Shown in pieces: positions 46,246-54,636 of a stretch of 64,000 bases of DNA (position 1 is the first letter of the stretch; each line of letters starts with the position of its first letter). Source of the stretch: Streptomyces xanthophaeus (GTDB lineage Bacteria > Actinomycetota > Actinomycetes > Streptomycetales > Streptomycetaceae); assembly GCF_030440515.1 (NCBI RefSeq), contig NZ_CP076543.1, positions 124,001-188,000 on the forward strand, in the 5' to 3' direction. The notes beneath the pieces were generated by a model. That model had not been told where the DNA came from, ran no database searches, and saw nothing but the letters and a program-made list of their open reading frames with translations. The position numbers were made by a program, and so were the translations under genes.

Positions 46246-47193
46246 ATGACGGTGAACGACCGGACGGCGGCGGCAGGGCACGGCCGTGCCGCCCTCGACC
46301 ATCTCCTGCGGCTGATCGCGGAATCCGCGTGGGGCGACGACCTGGTCCTGCGCGGCAGCATGGTCATGCCCGCTTGGGTGGGCGGCCGGGCCCGGCCGCC
46401 GGGTGACCTCGACTTCGTCGTGCCGCCGCCGTCGCCGGTGCCCGTCGACCCGCGGTACCCCCACCCGTACGTCCCGGCGTACGACACCGTGCAGCAGTGG
46501 CCGGAGGCCGCCGACGGTGCGGCCCGCTACGAGATCTGGGCGGACGGGGAGGAGGAGTTCGAGACACGGGGACTGCGCGCTCACGTCCCCCCGGAGGGCC
46601 TGGTCTGGCAACCGGAGCCGGAGCCGGCGGACTTCCCGCCGTACGAAGATCTGCTGGAACGGGTCCGCGGTTGCCCGAGGGCGGCCGCGGGCGTCCTGCT
46701 GGACGCGGACGGGGCGCGCCGGGACGGTACGTGGGCCTACGCGTACACGGACGGCGAGGACGGGCCCGGCGGGATCAGGATCCTGATCCCGTGGCGGGCG
46801 GACTCCGGCCCGGAGGGGGTGGCGCAGCTGGACTTCTCCCGCGACGAGCGGCTGCCCGAGCCGCCCGTCTGGACGGCCGTGCCGCGAGGCGACGGCGGGG
46901 TCACGGTGGTCCGGACGGCGAGCCGCCGGCTGTCGCTGGCCTGGAAGCTGCGGTGGCTCGTGGCGGACGCCGCGGCCGAGGGCGGACCACAGTGCAAGGA
47001 CCTGTACGACGCCGTACTGCTGGCGGAGGCCTGCCGGGAGCGGCCCCTCCCGGAGCCGCCGTGCCTGGCCGGCGTACGGGTGGACGAGGGAGCCTGGCAG
47101 CGCTTCTGCGCCGCCCACCCCGGGGTGCGGGGCTCGGCCGCCGACCGGCTCGCCCGACTCCGCGCCGCTCTGACCGGCCCGGCCTCCCGGTGA
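46246..47193 (+). CDS. Nucleotidyltransferase of the AbiEii/AbiGii toxin family, orphan
   Basis: The protein has 315 residues. The N-terminal nucleotidyltransferase core has LVLRGSMVMPAWVGGRA then GDLDFVV, which supplies the G-S and D-x-D metal motif of DUF1814/AbiEii proteins. The C-terminal LAWKLRWLVADAAAEGGP and CKDLYDAVLLAE match the second conserved block. AbiEii toxins transfer nucleotides to tRNA and are held in check by an AbiEi antitoxin, but no antitoxin gene is adjacent (46147-46245 is non-coding and the next gene is NTF2-like). It may be a housekeeping paralogue or a stranded toxin. Confidence 0.72.
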   Translation: MTVNDRTAAAGHGRAALDHLLRLIAESAWGDDLVLRGSMVMPAWVGGRARPPGDLDFVVPPPSPVPVDPRYPHPYVPAYDTVQQWPEAADGAARYEIWADGEEEFETRGLRAHVPPEGLVWQPEPEPADFPPYEDLLERVRGCPRAAAGVLLDADGARRDGTWAYAYTDGEDGPGGIRILIPWRADSGPEGVAQLDFSRDERLPEPPVWTAVPRGDGGVTVVRTASRRLSLAWKLRWLVADAAAEGGPQCKDLYDAVLLAEACRERPLPEPPCLAGVRVDEGAWQRFCAAHPGVRGSAADRLARLRAALTGPASR

Positions 47194-47231
47194 TCGGCCA
47201 TATCCGACAACGGCCTTGCGGCCGGGCGTGA

Positions 47232-47636
47232 TCAGGGCCGGTCGTACCAGGCGAAGGCCGCGATCCGCCAGCCGTTCGCGGTGCGGACGAACTGGATGGT
47301 CTTGGTCCCGGCCCCCTCGAACGGCTTGCCGTCCAGGAGTCCGGATTTGCGGTACTCGCCGAACCGCGAGGCGATGTCGCCCGCGATCTCGGTCCGTTCG
47401 GAGGTCTCCCACTCGGAGAACTCGGCCAGGCGCCCGCCGGCGCCCAGCAACAGGCGGCGCGGCTCGATGAACTCGTCCACGGTCCAGACCGTGAACTGCG
47501 GGCCGGTCATGGTGATCACTCCGCCCGGCAGGACCAGCCGCCGGATCCGGTCCAGATCGGCCGCCTTGCCGCCACGGTTGTCGAAGGCGCCGAAGAACTC
47601 GGCGGTCACCACGTCTATTTCGGCCTTGGACGACAT
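47232..47636 (-). CDS. NTF2-like (DUF4440/SnoaL-fold) protein
   Basis: The protein has 134 residues. It opens with KAEIDVVTAEFFGAFDNRGG and closes with TKTIQFVRTANGWRIAAFAW, the cone-fold pattern of NTF2-like proteins. The inner strand has WTVDEFIEPRRLLLG. No catalytic dyad is obvious. Small-molecule binding or an orphan role is likely. Confidence 0.7.
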   Translation of the reverse strand: MSSKAEIDVVTAEFFGAFDNRGGKAADLDRIRRLVLPGGVITMTGPQFTVWTVDEFIEPRRLLLGAGGRLAEFSEWETSERTEIAGDIASRFGEYRKSGLLDGKPFEGAGTKTIQFVRTANGWRIAAFAWYDRP

Positions 47637-47675
47637 GGCGCGACACTAACACCGAGGACCTGTCCAGGGCCTGGC

Positions 47676-48467
47676 TCAGGCCGCGAGCGCTGTCGTGAGG
47701 ACCAGGGGCGGTCCCGCCCGCTCCGCGGACCAGGTGCGGCCGGCCGCGAAGTCCGCGTCGGCCACGGTCCGTGCCTCGTCGACGGTGGGCCGGTGCTGGA
47801 CGACGTCCCGGAATCCCGCACGCTCCAGCAGGGCCGGGAGGGCGCCGACGGGCCACGCGTGGTTGCGCACCTCCTGCCAGGATCCGTCCGTGCGCCGGAG
47901 CCGTACGGTCAGCTCGTCGCCCGGCCCGTACACCTCGCCCGGTTCGCCGATCCGCAGCGAGGCGTACTCGGTGCCGCTGCACGCAGGATCGGTGGCCAGC
48001 AGCACGAACGGGCCGCCCGTCCGCAGGAGCCGGCGGATCTCGGTGAACACGCCGAGCACGGCCTCCTCGGTCGGCAGCGAGGCCAGTACGTGGTTGCACA
48101 TCACCGCGTCCGCGCAGCCGTCCGGCAGGCCGGTCACGCGTCCGTCCTCGACCAGGTGGTACTCGGCCACCGCGGTCGCCGAACCGCGGGCCAGCGCCAG
48201 CATCTCGGGGGAGGTGTCCACCCCCAGCACCCGTGCGCCCAGCCTCCGGGCCGCCTCGTCGGCCACCTTGCCCGGCCCGCATCCGTAGTCCACCAGGACC
48301 TCGCCGGCGCCGATGCGGCGAGCCAGGGCGCGGAAGACGAACGGGTAGCCGAGCAGCCAGTCCGTGGCCGCCTCCACCGCCGCGAAGGCGCGCGCCCCTT
48401 CACGTCCGGACCATGCGGTGCCGTCTCCGGCGCCGCCGGGCCCGGGTCCCTCCGGCCTGTCGCTCAC
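47676..48467 (-). CDS. Class I SAM-dependent methyltransferase
   Basis: The protein has 263 residues. Motif I is VLVDYGCGPGKVADEAAR; motif II follows as VLGVDTSPEMLALAR; later motifs are CADAVMCNHVLASLP and LRTGGPFVLLAT. It is of the UbiE/small-molecule type. Start GTG 48467 (VSDRPEGPG) abuts GGGAGG too closely for normal initiation, but a GATAGT hexamer 6 bases upstream suggests a leaderless mRNA. The acceptor is unknown. Confidence 0.8.
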   Translation of the reverse strand: MSDRPEGPGPGGAGDGTAWSGREGARAFAAVEAATDWLLGYPFVFRALARRIGAGEVLVDYGCGPGKVADEAARRLGARVLGVDTSPEMLALARGSATAVAEYHLVEDGRVTGLPDGCADAVMCNHVLASLPTEEAVLGVFTEIRRLLRTGGPFVLLATDPACSGTEYASLRIGEPGEVYGPGDELTVRLRRTDGSWQEVRNHAWPVGALPALLERAGFRDVVQHRPTVDEARTVADADFAAGRTWSAERAGPPLVLTTALAA

Positions 48468-48575
48468 CCTCCCACTATCGACCCACCGCGGCCGTACGGC
48501 CGTGGAACGACACGGGGCTCCCGGTGGCGCGCCCGCCCCGCCGGGCGGTTCCCGGTCCTGTCGCCGATGCCCCCA

Positions 48576-48617
48576 AGGCCGTGTCCGCAAAGTCCCGCCT
48601 GCCCCGCGACACGGCCT
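48576..48617. repeat. 42-bp inverted repeat at the end of the GNAT gene
   Basis: AGGCCGTGTC at 48576-48585 and GACACGGCCT at 48608-48617 form a perfect 10-bp stem around 22 bases. The right arm runs into the CTAG that contains the GNAT stop codon. It may be a terminator or a short mobile-element trace, as it resembles the element at 7984 in placement but not in sequence. Confidence 0.5.
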
Positions 48618-49140
48618 AGAGATCGATCCAGTACCGCCGCTTGGGGCCGATCAGGGTGTCGCGGACGTCCTCGAGTACCCCGCCGTTGCCCTCGATCGTG
48701 CGGATGGACGCTTCGTTGTCCGGGTCGCAGGTCAGCAGGACCCGGTCCATCCCCACGATGCGCGCCTCGTACAGAACGGCCCCCAGGGCCCAGGTGGCCA
48801 GGCCCCGGCGACGTGCCGAGGGCCGGACGCTGTAGCCGATGTGGCCGCCCGCGTCGAGGAGGAAGCCGTTCAGGTAGTGCCGCAGGTCGATCGCGCCCAG
48901 GTACGTGTCGCCCTCGGCGATCCACCAGTACGTCGCGTGGACCCGGCCGTGGTCGACCGGCAGGGTGCGGTCCGAGTACCGGCGCAGTCGCTCCACCCAG
49001 GCGGCGAAGCCCTCCGGGGTGTCCACTTCGTCGTCGGAGCCGAGCCCGCCACCGTCGATGTGGGCGTCCGGTCCCCCTTCACTCTGCGCGGCGAGCCAGG
49101 AAGTGTGCAGGTGGGGGGTCGGGGTTATGAGCTCAGGCAT
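48616..49140 (-). CDS. GNAT-family N-acetyltransferase
   Basis: The protein has 174 residues. The acetyl-CoA motif A is HIGYSVRPSARRRGLATWAL (R-R-x-G-L-A); motif B follows with VLLTCDPDNEASIRTIEGNG. The N-terminus PELITPTPHLHTSWLAA is typical of the streptothricin-acetyltransferase-like branch. ATG 49140 has no clear ribosome-binding site, but TATCGT (49153-49148) lies 7 bases upstream, fitting a leaderless transcript. Confidence 0.85.
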   Translation of the reverse strand: MPELITPTPHLHTSWLAAQSEGGPDAHIDGGGLGSDDEVDTPEGFAAWVERLRRYSDRTLPVDHGRVHATYWWIAEGDTYLGAIDLRHYLNGFLLDAGGHIGYSVRPSARRRGLATWALGAVLYEARIVGMDRVLLTCDPDNEASIRTIEGNGGVLEDVRDTLIGPKRRYWIDL

Positions 49141-49201
49141 ACCTCGGACGATAACAGCCGGCCGGGCCGGGGCCCGTCCGGCAAGATCGGGAAGAGGCGG
49201 C

Positions 49202-51301
49202 TCAGGCGGAGCCCGTCGGGAGGGATCGTGCGCGGGCGATGACCAGGGCGACGTCGTCGTGGTCGTCCGTGCGGCGCAGGGAGTCCAGGAGGCGGTCGCA
49301 GGTCTCCTCCAGCGGACGTCCGGTGTCGGCGAGCAGGGTCAGCAGGAGGTCCAGGCGTTCGTCGATGGGCTGGTCGCGGGTTTCGACCAGGCCGTCGGTG
49401 TAGAGGACGAGCTGGTCGCCGGGGTCCATGGCGATGGTGGTGGACTCGAACGGGATGCCGCCGACGCCGAGCGGGGCGCCTGTGGGCAGGTCGAGGAGCC
49501 GGGGCCGGCGGCCGGAGCGGATGAGGACGGGCGGCAGGTGTCCGGCGAGGGCGACCCGGCACTGGGCGGCGTGTGGGTCGTAGACGACGTAGACGCACGT
49601 GGCGATGGTCTCCTCCAGTGCGGCCGTGGTGTGGTCCAGCTGGTGGAGCACCTGGGGCGGGTCGAGGGCGAGTTCGGCGAGGGTGCGGGTCGCCGTACGC
49701 AGCTGTCCCATGCTGGCGGCGGCGTTGATGCCGCTGCCCATGACGTCTCCGACCACGAGGACCGTGGTGTCGTCCGGTCCGGCGATGGCGTCGAACCAGT
49801 CGCCCCCGATCTCGCTGCTGGCAGCGGCGGGCCGATAGCGGTAGGCGACTTCCAGGCCGGGCGTGGGCGGCGGGTGGTGCGGCAGGAGGTGGTGCTGGAG
49901 GGCGAGGGCGGTGTGGTGCGCGTTGCGGTACCAGCGGGCGTTGTCGATGCACACGGCGGCGCGGGCGGCGAGTTCGCCGGCCAGCACGATGTCGTCGTCG
50001 TTGAACGGCAGCGGGTTGCGGGTGCGTTTGAGGTCGAGGGCGCCGAGGACCTCGCCGCGGGCGATGAGCGGAACGGCCAGGTAGGAGCGGAGCCCGGCGC
50101 GGCTCAGGAGGTCGGCGGCGGTGCTGTCGCGGGCGATGCGCGAGATGTCCTGGGCCTGTACGTGGGCGACGAGGACCGGGTGGCCGGTCGTCACGGACTG
50201 GGTGACGAGCCGGTCCGCGGCGTAGCGGGCGATGTCGCCGGGCGGGTCGGCGGCGCGGACGGCGTCGCTGGGATAGGCGGCGGCCAGCGCGAGGGCCCGG
50301 AACACGGCGGGCTCGTGGGCGGAGGACCGCAGGGTCGGCCGGCCTTCGAGGACGGAGTCGAGGATGTCGACGGCGGCGATGTCCGCGAGCTCGGGCACGA
50401 CGACGTCGGCGAGCTCGCGGGCGGTCTGGTCGAGGTCGAGGGTGGTGCCGATGCGGACGGTGGCGTCCGCGATGAGCGCCAGGCGGCGGCGGCTGCGGGC
50501 GATCTCGATGGCCGCCCGGTGACTCTGGGTGACGTCCACCACGGAGGTGGCGAGGCCCAGTACCCGGCCGGTGGCGTCCTCCAGCCGGTAGTAGGACACC
50601 GACCAGGCGTGTTCGGTGCGGTCCCCGCCGTGGGTGCGGCCGGCCGTGAACTGTTCGAGCAGCGGCGTTCCGGTGGCCAGGACCTGGCGCATCGCCGACT
50701 CGGCGGCCTCCGCGTCGTCGAGGAAGGCCAGGGCCTCGCGGACGCCACGGCCGATGTGGTCTTCGGCGGGGAGCCCGTTGATCCGCTCCAGCGTCGGGTT
50801 GACGAGCACGTACCGCAGCTCGGTGTCCAGGACCGCGAGGCCGATCGGGGACTGGGCCACCAGGCGCGCGGACAGGGCGAGGTCCCGCTCCAGCTGGCGC
50901 AGCCGGGTGCGGTCGGTCGCGATGCCCAGGGCGTACATCTCGCCGTGCTCGTCGAGCAGCCGCATGTTGCGGAACTCCACCAGGCGCGTGGCGCCGTCCC
51001 GGCGCCGCACCGGGAAGGCTCCCGCCCAGTCCCCCGCGCCGCCCATGACGCGCGCGAACAGCTCCGTGACCAGGCCTACGTGCTCCTTGGCGGCCAGCAG
51101 CTTGGCAGCAGGGCGGCCGAGTGCCTCCGCCGCCGTCCAGCCGAACAGCTGCTCGGCCTGCGGGCTCCACAGCGCGACCCGTCCTTCGGAGTCGAGGACG
51201 ACCGCCGCGACGTTCAGGACGTCGAGCAAACCGCTCGGCGGCGAGACCCCGGACATGCCGGGTCTGATCCCACCGGTCCCCGACTCGTCGATCGCTCCCA
51301 T
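49202..51301 (-). CDS. PAS-PAS-GAF-SpoIIE phosphatase (PP2C-type)
   Basis: The protein has 699 residues. Two PAS domains (residues ~15-120, LDVLNVAAVVLDSEGRVALW; ~140-265, SPIGLAVLDTELRYVLVNP) precede a GAF domain (~290-440) and a SpoIIE/PP2C phosphatase (~470-690) with GGDWFDAIAG, VLVVGDVMGSGINAAASM, LVLYTDGLVETRDQ and DDVALVIAR as the metal-binding Asp/Gly motifs. Such proteins dephosphorylate anti-anti-sigma factors in stress signalling. It has no membrane segment. ATG 51301 is preferred over earlier starts as AGGAG is 8 bases upstream. Confidence 0.9.
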   Translation of the reverse strand: MGAIDESGTGGIRPGMSGVSPPSGLLDVLNVAAVVLDSEGRVALWSPQAEQLFGWTAAEALGRPAAKLLAAKEHVGLVTELFARVMGGAGDWAGAFPVRRRDGATRLVEFRNMRLLDEHGEMYALGIATDRTRLRQLERDLALSARLVAQSPIGLAVLDTELRYVLVNPTLERINGLPAEDHIGRGVREALAFLDDAEAAESAMRQVLATGTPLLEQFTAGRTHGGDRTEHAWSVSYYRLEDATGRVLGLATSVVDVTQSHRAAIEIARSRRRLALIADATVRIGTTLDLDQTARELADVVVPELADIAAVDILDSVLEGRPTLRSSAHEPAVFRALALAAAYPSDAVRAADPPGDIARYAADRLVTQSVTTGHPVLVAHVQAQDISRIARDSTAADLLSRAGLRSYLAVPLIARGEVLGALDLKRTRNPLPFNDDDIVLAGELAARAAVCIDNARWYRNAHHTALALQHHLLPHHPPPTPGLEVAYRYRPAAASSEIGGDWFDAIAGPDDTTVLVVGDVMGSGINAAASMGQLRTATRTLAELALDPPQVLHQLDHTTAALEETIATCVYVVYDPHAAQCRVALAGHLPPVLIRSGRRPRLLDLPTGAPLGVGGIPFESTTIAMDPGDQLVLYTDGLVETRDQPIDERLDLLLTLLADTGRPLEETCDRLLDSLRRTDDHDDVALVIARARSLPTGSA

Positions 51302-51547
51302 CGGCGACGCTCCTTCCGGCATCGTCGGCCCGGCCGCCGCCCGCCGCCACCCGCCCTGGGGCGGTCCGAGGCGCACGGCTTCCTCTCATCGTGCCCCCGA
51401 ACCTGCCCGGCAGCGTCCGGAGCGTCCCCGTCAGGGCCGCCACGCGTTCGGCAGGCGCTTTCCCGGCACGGAACGGCGCATGTCGCAACCCTGACGTCCG
51501 TCGGGGGCCGGGGCGGGCGGGCCCCGGCGTTCCTACGGTCGGACCCC

Positions 51548-52121
51548 ATGGAATCGAACACCCGATACGGATGGGCCCGACGGCTGCCGCTCGCCGGCGC
51601 GCCGGGCACGCACGAGCCGGTCCACGTCACTGAGGGCGTTTCGGCGACGGCCTACCGGTCGCTCGCCCGGAGCGTGGCGGGCGACTGGCCGGCCTGGGCC
51701 GGGACGGCGCCGGCGGCGGCGGCGACCGAGGGCAGACTGCTGCTCCTGGCCCTGCAGCTGCTCTGGCGGGCCTGTCCGCCCTGCGGCGCCGTGACGTGCC
51801 GGGCCTGGCCGGGGTGGCCCTGGCGGCCACCAGGACCGTGGCCGCCTACACGCTCAGCGAGGGGCTGAAGCTCCGGGTCGACGGGGAATGGCCGTGCCGG
51901 GCCGTGGCAGGGGCCCTGGCGGTCGCGCCGTGTCCGGTGCCGGGCGGCTGGTCGTTCCCGAGCAATCACGCCACGCTCGCCGCTGCGCTGGCGGCCGAGG
52001 TGGCGCTCGTACGTCCCCGGCTCGTGGCCCTGGCCCTGCCGGTCCGCACGACGTCCTGGCGTGTGGGGCGCTCGGGGCGAGCGCCGTGCCGGCGGTACGG
52101 CCCGCCGCCGGACGCGCGGCG
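51548..52121 (+). pseudogene. PAP2-type phosphatase, frameshifted and missing a motif
   Basis: The N-terminal part (MESNTRYGWARRLPLAGAPG to LLLLALQLLW) reads in one frame; at 51761-51768 one base is missing from a G run and the rest, RRRDVPGLAGVALAATRTV and GGWSFPSNHATLAAALAAE, continues in the next frame. FPSNHAT is PAP2 motif 2. After LVALALP the frame shifts again and resumes as HDVLACGALGASAVPAV, with the SRVxxGxHxP motif that should come between lost. There is no in-frame stop before the opposing gene. This cannot make an active enzyme. Confidence 0.6.
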
Positions 52122-53075
52122 TCAGCGCTCCTCGGGCGCTGCACCGCCTCCGGGCGGCGCCAGGACCGCTCCGGCTTCGTGGGCGACCACCGCCGCCGCG
52201 GCCCGGTTGCCGACGCCGAGGCGGGCGAGGATCGAGCTGACGTGGGCCTTCACCGTCCCGTCGGCCAGGTGCAGGCAGCGCGCGATCTGCCCGTTGGACA
52301 GTCCGCCGCCGAGGAGGCCCAGCACGTCCCGTTCGCGGGCGGTCAGGGCGTCGACGCGGGCGCCCGCGCCGTCGGCCGCGAGATGGGCGACGACGGTGGC
52401 CCGGGGGGCGGGCGCGTGCTCGGCGACATTCGTCGGCGCCTCCTGGACGACGCGGTACGCGGCCCGGTCGACGGCCCGCGGCAGCGCGGCGGCCACCGCT
52501 TCCCCCTCCATCTGCAGCCGGACGTCGAGTCCCGCCTCGGCGGCCCGGTCCACCAGGACCCCGATCCCGGCGAGCCCGTTCCCCGGTCCGCTCTCGGGCC
52601 CGGGCTCCGGGTCCGAGGGTTCGCGCAGCAGGCCGATCACCTCGCCCAGCCGGTCCAGGGCGGCTCCCGCCCTGGACCGGACGTCCCGCGCGGCGGTGCG
52701 GTGGGCCTCCGGGAGGCCGGGGCCAGTTGCAGCGCTCCCGCCGACAGGGCGACGAGGCTGAGTTCGTGACCGAGGAGGTCGTGCATCCCCTGCGCGATCC
52801 TGGTCCGTTCGCGCAATCGGGTCTGTTCGGCGAGCAGGCGCTGTTCCCGCTCCAGCCCGGCGCCCAGCAGTTCGCCGTACTGGCGCAGGAACCGGCCCGC
52901 GCACCACGGAAGCACCGCCGCGGCGAGCGGCGTCAGGACGAACCGGGTCACCCACGCGAGCCACTCGGGTACGAGGATCACGACGGGCACGGCTGCTCGC
53001 GCCGACGGCTGCGAGCGCTGCGACGAACAGCCCTGCGGACACGACCGGTTGCGGGACGCGGGGCTTGATGATCAT
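52122..53075 (-). pseudogene. Collapsed histidine kinase / LuxR regulator remnant
   Basis: From ATG 53075 the sequence starts like a sensor kinase (MIIKPRVPQPVVSAGLFVAA), changes frame near 52990, gives PVVILVPEWLAWVTRFVLTP and the kinase box IAQGMHDLLGHELSLVALSA, and changes frame again near 52718. It continues AHRTAARDVRSRAGAALDRL to AYRVVQEAPTNVAEHAPAP. There, inside the ATPase domain, it joins directly to DALTARERDVLGLLGGGLSN and HLADGTVKAHVSSILARLGV, a LuxR helix-turn-helix. The rest of the ATPase domain and the whole receiver are missing, so an internal deletion has fused two genes. Two further frame breaks lie in short GC-rich runs. Confidence 0.65.
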
Positions 53076-53111
53076 TGATCTCACGCTCCCGACCCGGATC
53101 CCCGGACCCCG

Positions 53112-53840
53112 TCAGACCGTGCCCATGAATCCCGGGTCGACCCCGTCGAACTGCTGCCCGGTTTCCCGCGCGAAGCCCAGCAGCTCCGCCATGGGGACGG
53201 CGCGACGGCTGGTCGCCGCCAGGTCGCGGCGGCCCTCGGCGGACCACAGGGGAGGGTAGAGCGACAGTCCCCGGCCGCCGTTCAGCACCGCGGCTTCCGC
53301 CCGCCATCCGGGCCAGCGCAGGTCGGCGTAGAACTGGTCGAGGGCTCCGGACAGCAGCCAGGACAGCCAGGCCGCATATCCGGCCCCTAGGGCCTCCCAG
53401 CGCAGCGCGTCGGGCGCGAAGTAGACGATCTCGCCCGGTCCTCCGGGGCGGCCGCTGTCGGCGGGACGCGCGCCGTTCAGGGCGAAGACCCCGCCCAGCA
53501 CGTCGTACGCCACGACCAGCCCGGCATCCGGGCACCAGTCGGGGTCGAACAGCGACGGGAAGGCGTTGGCCTGTGCGAGTCCGGGCAGTCCCCGGGAGCG
53601 GTCGGCGGCGGGGCTGCCGAGGACGCGCAGCCAGCCGTCGTCCAGGAGCAGGCCACCGCAGTGCAGTGTCACCGCGCCCAGGTACGACCGTGCCGTGACC
53701 TGCAGCTGGAGGAGCGACGCGCGGGCGAGGGCGGGATCGGCCGGCAGGACCTCCACCGGAACGGATCCCGCGCCGAGTTCCGCGCTCAGCTCGGGCCAGG
53801 CGGGACCGTCGACGTCGATCAGCTCGTTCAGCGTGCGCAT
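53112..53840 (-). CDS. DUF2625-like protein
   Basis: The protein has 242 residues, beginning MRTLNELIDVDGPAWPELSA, with VTLHCGGLLLDDGWLRVLGS, NAFPSLFDPDWCPDAGLVVA and EIVYFAPDALRWEALGAGYA. This order fits DUF2625, a soluble protein related to the SMI1/SUKH-type folds whose role is unknown. The start ATG 53840 gives the family N-terminus; the frame upstream is unrelated. Confidence 0.72.
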   Translation of the reverse strand: MRTLNELIDVDGPAWPELSAELGAGSVPVEVLPADPALARASLLQLQVTARSYLGAVTLHCGGLLLDDGWLRVLGSPAADRSRGLPGLAQANAFPSLFDPDWCPDAGLVVAYDVLGGVFALNGARPADSGRPGGPGEIVYFAPDALRWEALGAGYAAWLSWLLSGALDQFYADLRWPGWRAEAAVLNGGRGLSLYPPLWSAEGRRDLAATSRRAVPMAELLGFARETGQQFDGVDPGFMGTV

Positions 53841-53943
53841 CCGCGCATCGTCGCACCCGTCCCGCGCGTCCCGGCGGGCAGGGCCGCAGGCAGGGCCGCA
53901 GGCAGGCCCGCCGGGCCGTTCCGGCGCCGGGGTCCCGACCGCG

Positions 53944-53949
53944 TACGCT
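53944..53949 (+). promoter_or_regulatory. -10 for a leaderless yciO-like gene
   Basis: TACGCT ends 6 bases before the ATG at 53956 with no ribosome-binding site. Confidence 0.4.
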
Positions 53950-53955
53950 CGGCGG

Positions 53956-54576
53956 ATGGCGAAATACTTCGACGTACACCCCGAGAATCCCCAGCGGCGC
54001 ACCATCGACAGCGTGGTCGACATGATCCGCGGCGGGAAGCTCGTCGCATACCCGACCGACTCCTGCTTCGCGCTGGGCTGCCAGCTGGGCAACCGCGACG
54101 GCATCAGCCGGATCCGGTCGATCCGCAATCTGGACGACCGTCACCACTTCACCCTCGTGTGCCAGAACTTCGCGCAGCTGGGCCGGTTCGTACAGATCGA
54201 CAACGACGTGTTCCGCGCCATCAAGGCGGCGACCCCCGGCAGTTACACGTTCATCCTCCCCGCGACCTCGGAGGTGCCGCGCCAGCTGCTGCACCCGAAG
54301 AAGAAGACGGTCGGAGTCCGGATCCCCGACCACGTCGTCACGCAGGCCCTGCTCGCCGAGCTCGGCGAGCCGCTGCTCTCCAGCACCCTGCTGCTGCCCG
54401 ACGAGCCCGAGCCGATGACTCAGGGCTGGGAGATCAAGGAGCGGCTCGACCACGAGGTGGACGCCGTGCTGGACTCGGGCGACTGCGGTACCGAACCGAC
54501 CACCGTGATCGACTTCTCCGGTGGCGAGGTCGAGATCGTGCGCCGGGGCGCGGGTGACACCACCCGGTTCGAGTAG
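53956..54576 (+). CDS. yciO: YciO/Sua5/YrdC-family protein
   Basis: The protein has 206 residues with the YrdC fold: FDVHPENPQRRTIDSVVDMI, GGKLVAYPTDSCFALGC, RIRSIRNLDDRHHFTLVCQN, PGSYTFILPATSEVP, KKKTVGVRIPDH and STLLLPDEPEPM. The KxR...SxxN pattern of true L-threonylcarbamoyl-AMP synthases is changed, as in the YciO branch. A role near tRNA t6A synthesis has been discussed for YciO, but this gene is probably not the only such enzyme. A leaderless start is likely. Confidence 0.85.
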   Translation: MAKYFDVHPENPQRRTIDSVVDMIRGGKLVAYPTDSCFALGCQLGNRDGISRIRSIRNLDDRHHFTLVCQNFAQLGRFVQIDNDVFRAIKAATPGSYTFILPATSEVPRQLLHPKKKTVGVRIPDHVVTQALLAELGEPLLSSTLLLPDEPEPMTQGWEIKERLDHEVDAVLDSGDCGTEPTTVIDFSGGEVEIVRRGAGDTTRFE

Positions 54577-54636
54577 CCGCCGGAGCGGGCAGACCCGGAG
54601 CCCGCAGACCCGGAGCCCGGAGCCCCCTGGCCCCGT

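Noticed and set aside
42427..48282. A very long open frame of ~1950 codons on the minus strand
   Set aside because: It lies antisense to the amidohydrolase, AbiEii-like and other genes. Long stop-free antisense frames are expected in DNA with G/C-rich third positions, and the translation is low-complexity.
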